Below, one piece after another: positions 39,905 through 46,945 of a stretch of 46,945 nt of DNA. Numbering within the stretch: the stretch's first letter is position 1; every line of letters begins with the position of its first letter. Made by a program: the position numbers and the translations under genes. Below the pieces are notes generated by a model. It saw only the letters and a list, made by a program, of their open reading frames with translations. It ran no database searches and was not told the origin of the DNA. The stretch is from the NCBI GenBank assembly GCA_028873825.1, contig JAPPNM010000118.1:1-46945 (forward strand). Reading direction: 5' to 3'. This DNA comes from Gemmatimonadota bacterium. GTDB taxonomy: Bacteria > Gemmatimonadota > Gemmatimonadetes > Longimicrobiales > Gaopeijiaceae.

Positions 39905-40960
39905 ATGAGGCATTTACCGACCATAGCCGCCGCTCTGAGTCTACTGGCTGTGGCGACCGGCGGCGGGGGCGCCGCAGCCCAGGCCACCGGCGAGTACCCG
40001 CTTGAGATCTCCGTGCGCGAGATCTGGACTACTTCCGGCGATCCGGGGTTCGGTGCGATCGGAGGAATGGCGCAGTGGCCGGACGGTACCGTATGGATCG
40101 GCGACCGGCGGCTCGCGGAGGTTTCCGAAGTGTCGTCCGACGGCGCGAATGTTCGTGTCGTTCTTCGGGAGGGAGAGGGTCCGGGGGAGGTGGGTCGCAT
40201 ACACAGGATCGACATGCTCCCCGGCGGGGGGGCGGTGGTGATGACCCTGGACAACTACGAGATCTTCCGAGCCGACAGAAGTTTCGACAGACGACAAAGA
40301 AGGCTCGAAAGTATTTGGGCTTGGGGGTTCGCGGCGACCCCGAAGGCCGGATTTCTTGTGAGCGGCGGCTACGGCTATGTGAAGGACGATGAACTGGCGA
40401 AGTACGCGGTCCATCGCTACGACCGGCGAGGACGCCACCTTGGAAGCTGGCACCCGGCCGTGGATCACGACGATTGGGAGGTCGTCCGCTCGACGTCGGG
40501 AGGCGCGGTCGCGCTGACCCGGGACGGAGGTCTGCTCGTCTCGGATGCGGCGCCGTTTCGAATAACAAGGTACTCGGATTTAGAAGGAAACGGCGCTCGC
40601 GTGATTGTTGAGGACGAGAGTGTGCTTTCCTCTGCGGAGCTGGATCGTGCGGTCAAACGAGCGCCGGGCAACACGATCAGCTACACCGACCGTTGGAGCA
40701 AGTCGTTCTTCGTTGGCGAGCTGCCGAGCGGCAACATCCTCAATGTGATCCTCGAGATGCCGGAAGATCCCGACGATTCGCAGACGAGTCTGTGGGTCGT
40801 TGTCACCCCTGACGGCGACATCGTGGCACGCACGCGGGTTCCGGAAGGCTATAGGGTCTGGAACGACACGCCCGACGGCCACTATCTCGCTTCGTACTGG
40901 GACAATGCCTCCCTCCAATTCCTGGCCGCCAAGCTGAACGTCGCGATCACGGCGCGGTGA
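39905..40960 (+). CDS. Secreted 6-bladed beta-propeller protein
   Basis: A 351-residue protein with a signal peptide (IAAALSLLAVATGGGGAAAQ). It has the propeller turn VLREGEGPGEVGRIHRIDML and repeated aromatic strand ends such as GGLLVSDAAPFRITRY. Members of this family are found in many copies in Bacteroidota and Gemmatimonadota and are of unknown function. The base composition here is visibly less GC-rich than purB, as in the ATPase gene next to it, consistent with insertion between purB and purC. Confidence 0.7.
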   Translation: MRHLPTIAAALSLLAVATGGGGAAAQATGEYPLEISVREIWTTSGDPGFGAIGGMAQWPDGTVWIGDRRLAEVSEVSSDGANVRVVLREGEGPGEVGRIHRIDMLPGGGAVVMTLDNYEIFRADRSFDRRQRRLESIWAWGFAATPKAGFLVSGGYGYVKDDELAKYAVHRYDRRGRHLGSWHPAVDHDDWEVVRSTSGGAVALTRDGGLLVSDAAPFRITRYSDLEGNGARVIVEDESVLSSAELDRAVKRAPGNTISYTDRWSKSFFVGELPSGNILNVILEMPEDPDDSQTSLWVVVTPDGDIVARTRVPEGYRVWNDTPDGHYLASYWDNASLQFLAAKLNVAITAR

Positions 40961-41004
40961 GGCGGCCCGCTGGCCCGCGCCGTCCACCGCGACCATGTCT
41001 ACGT

Positions 41005-42180
41005 CTATACTTCGGGCCGCCGCCGGGAGACGGCCCGCAACGTGCTCGCCAGTTCGGCCGCGGGCAGCGCCCGCACGCGCGAGGCCAGCCTGTAGCGCTC
41101 CGTTCCCGCATGGATCACGTCGAGGCGGTCGAGGTTGAGCGTCTCCAGCGCGGAACGCATGGAGCGGGTCAGACGCGGCGCCTCCGAACGCTTCGCCTCG
41201 AAACCGTAGCGCCGCGCCCCCGCGAGCACGAGAAGGTCGAGCTCGGCGCCCGTGTGCGTGGACCAGTGAAAACACTGCTCGGGGGACGCCCTCAGGAGTT
41301 GGACGACCTGCTGGATCGCGAAACCCTCCCAGGAAGCCCCGACCTTCGGGTGCGACAGCACGTCCGTGCGATCCGCGAGACCGAGCAGCGCGTGGAGGAT
41401 GCCGGAGTCCGCGATGTAGACCTTCGGGGACCGCACCTGGCGCTTCCCGATGTTCTCGAACCACGGCTGGAGCTGGCGAACGACGAGGACGGAGGTGAGC
41501 AGGTCCAGGTACCGCCGCACGGTGGTGTGGGCGACACCGAAGGCCCGTCCGAACTCGGCACCGTTCCAGACTTGCCCGTGCCAGTGCGCGAGCATCGTCC
41601 AGAATCTCCGAAGGGTCGTCGACGGAATGGTGCTGCCGAAGCCCGGGAGGTCCCTGGCGAGGAGCGTCCGGACGAATCCGTCCCGCCATCTGCGGCTCGC
41701 GGCACCCGACATTGCCAGGTACGATCGCGGAAAGCCGCCGCGCAGCCAGAGCCGCTGCAGGTCGTCCACTTCGGTCAAGTCGAAGCCGTCGAGTTCGTGG
41801 AACGCCACGCGCCCGGCAAGCGACTCGGAGGTCTGCCGCAGCAGGTCCGTCGAGGCGCTCCCCAACACCAGGAAGCGGGCCGGAGGACCGGGCCGGTCGG
41901 CGAGGACGCGAAGCAGCCGGAAGATGCCGGGCAGCCGGTGGATCTCGTCCAGAATCACGAGGCCGCGCAGGGGCCGGAGCTCGAGGCCCGGATCCTCGAG
42001 CCGGGCGAGATCGACCGGATCTTCCAGGTCGAACCAGGCGACGGGATGCCGGTACGCGTTGGCCAACCGGCGGGCCAGCGTGGTCTTGCCGACTTGGCGC
42101 GCACCTAGCAGCGCGACCACGGGAAACTCCTCCAATAGCAGGCGGATTCGGTCCAGGTGGTGTGCGCGGGGGATTTCCAT
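41005..42180 (-). CDS. AAA-family ATPase with DUF4143 domain
   Basis: A 391-residue protein. Walker A is LLGARQVGKTTLARRLA (about 25-40), Walker B LVILDEIHRLP, and sensor 1 FLVLGSAST. The C-terminal DUF4143 part has PKVYIADSGILHALLGL, WEGFAIQQV and a restriction-fold-like core, ELDLLVL...GFEAKRSEAP, with the E-D-EAK pattern of nuclease-like folds. These genes are mobile, patchily distributed and of unsettled role. Its start at 42180 abuts a perfect inverted repeat. It is opposite in direction to its neighbours. Confidence 0.9.
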   Translation of the reverse strand: MEIPRAHHLDRIRLLLEEFPVVALLGARQVGKTTLARRLANAYRHPVAWFDLEDPVDLARLEDPGLELRPLRGLVILDEIHRLPGIFRLLRVLADRPGPPARFLVLGSASTDLLRQTSESLAGRVAFHELDGFDLTEVDDLQRLWLRGGFPRSYLAMSGAASRRWRDGFVRTLLARDLPGFGSTIPSTTLRRFWTMLAHWHGQVWNGAEFGRAFGVAHTTVRRYLDLLTSVLVVRQLQPWFENIGKRQVRSPKVYIADSGILHALLGLADRTDVLSHPKVGASWEGFAIQQVVQLLRASPEQCFHWSTHTGAELDLLVLAGARRYGFEAKRSEAPRLTRSMRSALETLNLDRLDVIHAGTERYRLASRVRALPAAELASTLRAVSRRRPEV

Positions 42181-42182
42181 TA

Positions 42183-42215
42183 TTGAAATATGAGCGAAGG
42201 CTACTCATATTTCAA
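42183..42215 (-). promoter_or_regulatory. Perfect 12-bp inverted repeat upstream of the DUF4143 ATPase
   Basis: TTGAAATATGAG and CTCATATTTCAA flank a 9-base centre. The repeat ends three bases before the ATPase ATG on the minus strand, so it overlaps its leader or promoter. It is among the most AT-rich pieces of the window. It is probably an operator or an RNA hairpin controlling the ATPase. Confidence 0.7.
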
Positions 42216-42232
42216 GTTATGTCGATGGCGGA

Positions 42233-42291
42233 CACGGCCCGCGAGGCGGCCGAGGAACTCCGGCGCACGCAGCGCCGCGACCGAGACTTCG
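42233..42291 (+). repeat. Copied fragment of the protease 3' end
   Basis: This 59-bp stretch matches 38263-38321 with one mismatch. It encodes the same peptide (TAREAAEELRRTQRRDRDF) as the second PDZ domain of the protease. It has no function here that I can see; the frame is not preceded by a ribosome site. The copies are exactly 3970 bp apart, flanking purB, the propeller gene and the ATPase gene. Confidence 0.85.
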
Positions 42292-42453
42292 GATCCCGGC
42301 CCGAGGGCCCGCAGCCCACCTCCCCGGGCCGACAAACCGGCCCGCCGCCCGGTCGCTCCGCTATATTGTGGCCGTCACCGCCGACACGGGCTCCGCGCGG
42401 CCCGGAACCGCAGGCGGGCTCCGCCACCGACACGGAGAGCACGGGAGACCACC

Positions 42454-43476
42454 CTGACATCGCACCCCCCGCGAACCCGGCGAGGCGACGGCACGCTCCC
42501 CCTCCCCCTCCTCTTCCGCGGCAAGGTCCGCGACGTCTACGCGGTGCCCGGCGGCACGGACGGCGGCGGTGAGTCCGCCGCAGGCGAGAACGACGGCGCC
42601 CCCCGCCCCCCCTTCCCCCCTCCCGACCGCCTCCTCCTCCTCGCCACCGACCGGGTCAGCGCGTTCGACGTGGTCATGAACGAACCCGTTCCGGACAAGG
42701 GCCGGGTCCTCACCCAGATCACGGCCTGGTGGCTGAGCGCCCACCTGCCGGACGTCCCCCACCACCTCGTCTCCGTGCGCCCGGACGAGATTCGCCGCGC
42801 CGTTCCGGCGCTCGCCGCGTGCCCGCCGGACCTCTGGGAAGGCCGGGCGACGCTGGTGCGCCGGACGCGCCCTCTCCCGGTCGAATGCGTGGTGCGCGGG
42901 TACCTGTCCGGCTCCGCCTGGAAGGAGTATCGCGAGTCCGGGACGCTGGCGGGGGAACCGCTGCCGCCGGGGCTGGCCGAGAGCGACGTCCTCGCTCCCG
43001 CGGTCTTCTCGCCGGCCACGAAGGCCAGGGAGGGCCACGACGAGAACATCACCCTCGCGCGCGTGGCGGAACTCCTGGGCGCCGGGCTGGCCGGCCGGCT
43101 GCGCGACCGTTCGCTCGACATCTACGAGCGGGGGCGTGCGGCGGCGGCCGGCGCGGGCATCGTGCTCGCGGACACCAAGTTCGAGTTCGGGACCTCGCCG
43201 GACGGCGAGCTGCTCCTGATCGACGAGGTGCTCACGCCCGACTCGTCCCGGTTCTGGCCGCGGGAACACTACGCCCCGGGGCGGGGACAGCCGTCCCTTG
43301 ACAAACAGCCAGTACGAGATTATTTGGAACGCCTTTCCGGCTGGCGGAAGCGATATCCGCCCCCTCCCCTGCCCCCCGAAGTCGTCGCGACCACCTCCGA
43401 ACGCTACCGGGACGTGTTCCGAAGGCTCACGGGCACTGCGCTCGACGACTTCGAGCCGCCGCGGTTCGCCTCGTGA
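42454..43476 (+). CDS. purC: Phosphoribosylaminoimidazole-succinocarboxamide synthase, probable CTG start
   Basis: A 340-residue enzyme that joins CAIR with aspartate. LLFRGKVRDVYAV, LLLATDRVSAFDVVMNEPVP, VRGYLSGSAWKEY, DTKFEFGTSPDGELLLIDE and LTPDSSRFW are conserved. Between the first two strands there is an extra Gly/Pro-rich insert of about 25 residues. No ATG, GTG or TTG lies in frame between 42192 and the conserved core. CTG at 42454 has GGGAG six bases upstream and is the best start. The only in-frame ATG, at 42190, lies in the ATPase inverted repeat. Confidence 0.93.
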   Translation: MTSHPPRTRRGDGTLPLPLLFRGKVRDVYAVPGGTDGGGESAAGENDGAPRPPFPPPDRLLLLATDRVSAFDVVMNEPVPDKGRVLTQITAWWLSAHLPDVPHHLVSVRPDEIRRAVPALAACPPDLWEGRATLVRRTRPLPVECVVRGYLSGSAWKEYRESGTLAGEPLPPGLAESDVLAPAVFSPATKAREGHDENITLARVAELLGAGLAGRLRDRSLDIYERGRAAAAGAGIVLADTKFEFGTSPDGELLLIDEVLTPDSSRFWPREHYAPGRGQPSLDKQPVRDYLERLSGWRKRYPPPPLPPEVVATTSERYRDVFRRLTGTALDDFEPPRFAS

Positions 43477-44129
43477 CCATCCCCGTCGCCCGCGAGGGCC
43501 TTCCCTTCATCCTGTTCTGCCTCGCCGCGACCGGGCTGGCCGCCCTGTGGGCCCTGGGCGGAGGCTGGGGCATGCGCTCGGCCGCCCCCGCCCTTCTTCT
43601 GGCGCTCACCCTGCTCGTCGCGTACTTCTTCCGCGACCCCGAGCGCCGGAGCCCCCCGGACCCGCGCCTGGTCGTCGCTCCCGCCGACGGCAAGGTGATG
43701 AGCGTGGGTCCGGTCGAGGACGAGGACTTCATGGGCGAGACCGCCACGCGCGTGACCATCTTTCTGAACATCTTCGACGTGCACGTGCAGCGAGCGCCGC
43801 TGGGGGGCCGCGTGGACCGCTACGCGTACCGGCCGGGCACCTTCGCGGCCGCGTGGCGGGAGGAGGCCGGGCGCGAGAACGAACGCGCCTCGCTCGGCAT
43901 CGCTACCGGCGCCGGGCCGCTTCTGGTGCGCCAGATCGCCGGTCTGGCGGCCCGCCGCATCGCCACCTACCCGCGCGAGGGCGACACGGTGGCCAGGGGC
44001 GACCGCATCGGTCTCATCCGATTCGGCTCACGCGTGGAACTGCTTCTGCCCGCGCGGTGGCCGGTGTCCGTCGAGCGCGGAGACCGGGTGCGCGGCGGCG
44101 AGACCCCGGTGGCAGCAGTCCGTGGATAA
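43473..44129 (+). CDS. psd: Phosphatidylserine decarboxylase, short type
   Basis: A 218-residue membrane-bound precursor. Two N-terminal helices (about 8-50) are followed by VVAPADGKVMSVG, FLNIFDVHVQRAPLGG and the processing site RFGSRVELLLP, where cleavage between Gly and Ser makes the pyruvoyl group. It produces phosphatidylethanolamine. GTG at 43473 overlaps the purC stop (GTGA). Its last four codons and TAA (AVRG) come from a dispersed repeat. Confidence 0.93.
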   Translation: MTIPVAREGLPFILFCLAATGLAALWALGGGWGMRSAAPALLLALTLLVAYFFRDPERRSPPDPRLVVAPADGKVMSVGPVEDEDFMGETATRVTIFLNIFDVHVQRAPLGGRVDRYAYRPGTFAAAWREEAGRENERASLGIATGAGPLLVRQIAGLAARRIATYPREGDTVARGDRIGLIRFGSRVELLLPARWPVSVERGDRVRGGETPVAAVRG

Positions 44130-44159
44130 GGCCGCCCGAGCACCGAGAGCGGCGAGGCG
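44114..44159 (+). repeat. Dispersed repeat copy R5 at the psd-pssA junction
   Basis: AGCAGTCCGTGGATAAGGCC then GCCCGAGCACCGAGAGCGGC: the same core as the copies at 18129, 1519 and 22441. It supplies the psd stop and also an in-frame GTG (44122) upstream of pssA that would add the Arg-rich [15 protein letters not shown]. Confidence 0.8.
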
Positions 44160-44181
44160 TCGGCGCGCCTCCCGCGGACGC

Positions 44182-45018
44182 ATGCGCCGCGGCGTGATCA
44201 TCCTGCCGTCGGCCTTCACCATCGGGAACCTCTTCTTCGGACTCTACGCCGTCGTGGCGGCGCTGCGGGGAGACTTCGCCTGGGCCGGCTGGTTCATCGT
44301 CTTCTCCGCCACGCTGGACCTGCTCGACGGGAGGGTCGCGCGCTTCACCCGCACCGGGTCCGACTTCGGCGCCGAGCTGGATTCGCTGACCGACGCGATC
44401 TCGTTCGGGGTCGCGCCGGCCTTGATCATGATCCTGCTCCACTTCGCGGGCACGGACTGGAGCTGGGTGATCGGCTTCGTCTACGTGACCGCGGTGGTGG
44501 TCCGGCTGGCGCGCTTCAACGTCGAGCAGGGCGGCGAGGCGCGGCGGCACTTCCACGGCCTGCCGACCCCCACCGCCGGCATGATCCTGGCAACCCACCA
44601 CCCGTTCTCGCAGACGGCGTTCTTCCAGCAGCACCTGGGAGACCTGCCCTGGGCCCGCATCATGGTCATCACGATGGTGCTCGTTTCGATCCTGATGCTC
44701 AGCCACGTGCCGTACGCCAAGTTCCCGCGCATCGACCTGCGCGGCCGCAGGGGGGTCGCGCGGACGACTGCGGTCGCGGCGCTCATAGTCGTGCTGCTCC
44801 TCTTCCCCGCGCACGCGTTCTTCCCCGTCCTGATCGGCTACACCCTTTGGGGACTGCTCAGGTCGGTCTTCATGGGCCTGCTGGAACGCCTGCCCGAGCG
44901 AGACCCCCTGCTCGACGCGCCGGCGGCGCCGGACGCCGCCGTGGAGCCGCGCGATCTGGACTACCACGAACTCACCCGCGAACCCACCTTGAACGACTGG
45001 AAGGAGAACCGTTCTTGA
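44182..45018 (+). CDS. pssA: CDP-diacylglycerol-serine O-phosphatidyltransferase
   Basis: A 278-residue membrane enzyme making phosphatidylserine, the substrate of Psd. The CDP-alcohol phosphatidyltransferase motif is DLLDGRVARFTRTGSDFGAE, then LDSLTD. About seven hydrophobic segments follow. I chose ATG 44182 (MRRGVIILPSAFTIGNLFFG), matching usual N-termini; GTG 44122 would read through the dispersed repeat. Its stop overlaps the purS TTG. Confidence 0.92.
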   Translation: MRRGVIILPSAFTIGNLFFGLYAVVAALRGDFAWAGWFIVFSATLDLLDGRVARFTRTGSDFGAELDSLTDAISFGVAPALIMILLHFAGTDWSWVIGFVYVTAVVVRLARFNVEQGGEARRHFHGLPTPTAGMILATHHPFSQTAFFQQHLGDLPWARIMVITMVLVSILMLSHVPYAKFPRIDLRGRRGVARTTAVAALIVVLLLFPAHAFFPVLIGYTLWGLLRSVFMGLLERLPERDPLLDAPAAPDAAVEPRDLDYHELTREPTLNDWKENRS

Positions 45019-45272
45019 GCCGATTCACCGTCGAGGTCCTGGTCACCCCCCGGCCGGGCCTTCTGGACCCGCAGGGCAAGGCCGTTCACAGCGCGCTCGC
45101 GTCGCTGGGATACGAGGACGTGAAGGACGTCCGCGTAGGCAAGGCGATCTACCTGGAGGTCGCGGCCGCTTCGGCGGCGGAGGCGACCGAGCGGGTCGAG
45201 GAGGCGTGCCGCAAGCTGCTCGCCAACCCCGTGACCGAGGATTATCGCGTGACCGCGGAGGGCAGCCGATGA
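45015..45272 (+). CDS. purS: FGAM synthase subunit PurS
   Basis: An 85-residue protein that bridges PurQ and PurL in the three-part FGAM synthase. FTVEVLVTPRPGLLDPQGKAV, then LGYEDVKDVRVGKAIYLEV, is typical. The TTG start at 45015 overlaps the pssA stop (TTGA), and its own stop overlaps purQ (ATGA). Confidence 0.95.
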   Translation: MSRFTVEVLVTPRPGLLDPQGKAVHSALASLGYEDVKDVRVGKAIYLEVAAASAAEATERVEEACRKLLANPVTEDYRVTAEGSR

Positions 45273-46023
45273 ACGTCGCGGTCGTCACCTTTCCCGGGTC
45301 CAACTGCGACCAGGACTGCCACCGCTCGGTGGAGCTCGCCGGCGGGGAGCCGCGCTACGTCTGGCACCGGCAGCGCTCGCTCGGAGGGGCCGAGGCGGTC
45401 ATCGTGCCCGGAGGATTCGCGCACGGCGACTACCTGCGCCCCGGCGCCATCGCCCGCTTCAGCCCGATCATGGACGCGGTCGTCGCCTTCGCCCGCGAGG
45501 GGGGCCTCGTCGCGGGCATCTGCAACGGCTTCCAGGTGCTCTGCGAGGCGGGGCTCCTGCCGGGCGCCCTGCTGCGCAACCGCTCGCTCCGCTTCCAGTC
45601 CCACGACTGCCGGATGCGGGTGGAGCGGACCGGCACGGCGTTCACGCGCGAGTACCGCGAAGGCCAGGTCGTCCGCATGCCGCTCTCGCACGCCGACGGC
45701 AACTACTATGCCGGCTCCGGCACGCTGGCGGAATTGGAGGGCGAAGGCCGCGTCGTCTTCCGCTACTCCGACGCCCGGGGCGGCGTGACGCCGGAAGCCA
45801 ATCCCAACGGCTCGCTGAATCACATCGCGGGCATCGTCAACCGGCGCGGCAACGTGCTCGGCATGATGCCGCACCCCGATCGCGCCGTCGAGGAGGCGCT
45901 GGGCTCGGCGGACGGGCTGCCGCTCTTCGAGTCCCTGGTGCGAGCCGGAGCCGGCTCTCGAGAAGCGGCGTGCGCGGACGCCGGCGCGACGGCGGGCGCT
46001 AGCGCGGCCGCACAGGCGGCCCG

Positions 46024-46027
<4 letters not shown>
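45269..46027 (+). CDS. purQ: FGAM synthase glutaminase subunit PurQ
   Basis: A 252-residue class I glutamine amidotransferase. The nucleophile Cys is in [11 protein letters not shown], with the His of the triad in [24 protein letters not shown] is the standard N-terminus. The tail after residue 230 is Ala-rich. Ammonia goes to PurL. Four-base overlaps on both sides tie it to purS and purL. Confidence 0.96.

Positions 46028-46945
<918 letters not shown>

Noticed and set aside
42190-42453. ATG 42190 as the purC start with an 88-residue extension
   Set aside because: That ATG lies in the ATPase inverted repeat, lacks a ribosome site, and the added sequence is Arg/Pro-rich without family similarity.

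Overview
The window is a GC-rich bacterial chromosome segment with no rRNA, tRNA or CRISPR array that I could find. I infer a Gemmatimonadota-like heterotroph, probably aerobic. The reasons are the very high GC, the many secreted or lipoprotein beta-propellers (VCBS/FG-GAP, YVTN, 6-bladed types), tightly packed operons with thirteen 4-base stop/start overlaps (ATGA, GTGA, TTGA), and the mix of Gram-negative secretion signals with outer-membrane barrel genes. The taxon is an inference and was not tested by search.

Layout. 0-1.6 kb: the end of an HNH endonuclease and a two-gene unknown operon. 1.6-3.7 kb: arsenite methyltransferase coupled to a UMF1-type MFS transporter. 3.7-12.7 kb: minus-strand envelope genes, namely a DUF1232-like protein, three secreted propeller/repeat proteins, an M28-like peptidase and a small six-cysteine secreted protein. 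13-15.6 kb: a propeller, ABC ATPase and ABC permease operon. 15.9-16.5 kb: a peroxiredoxin-like gene whose catalytic Cys codon is an in-frame TGA followed by a SECIS-like hairpin, the best candidate for something new here. 16.9-22.4 kb: a cysteine-rich lipoprotein, an outer-membrane barrel, a Gly/Tyr-rich secreted protein, an open-ended minus-strand gene and a cyclase-family hydrolase. 22.5-26.2 kb: ahcY, a lipoprotein, a SoxC/SorA-like sulfite oxidase and a cytochrome c. 26.3-26.9 kb: a Phd/VapC toxin-antitoxin pair. 27-36 kb: a VCBS lipoprotein, a TM2 protein, lepB and the trpA-B-F-C genes, with divergent lexA between trpC and trpD. 36-46.9 kb: truA, a DegP-like protease and purB, then a small insert (propeller plus DUF4143 ATPase), then purC-psd-pssA-purS-purQ-purL, where purL runs off the end.

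Connected functions. AhcY clears S-adenosylhomocysteine, the by-product of methyltransferases such as ArsM. The sulfite oxidase and cytochrome c downstream could dispose of sulfite from sulfur amino acid breakdown. The purine genes enclose two phospholipid genes. LexA shares a 100-bp divergent control region with trpC.

Between genes, a dispersed repeat of about 45-57 bp occurs five times and in two places supplies the stop codon of the gene before it. Short AT-rich palindromic boxes recur at three loci. The DegP gene carries a 51-bp tandem duplication at its start, and a piece of its 3' end is copied 3970 bp downstream, in front of purC.
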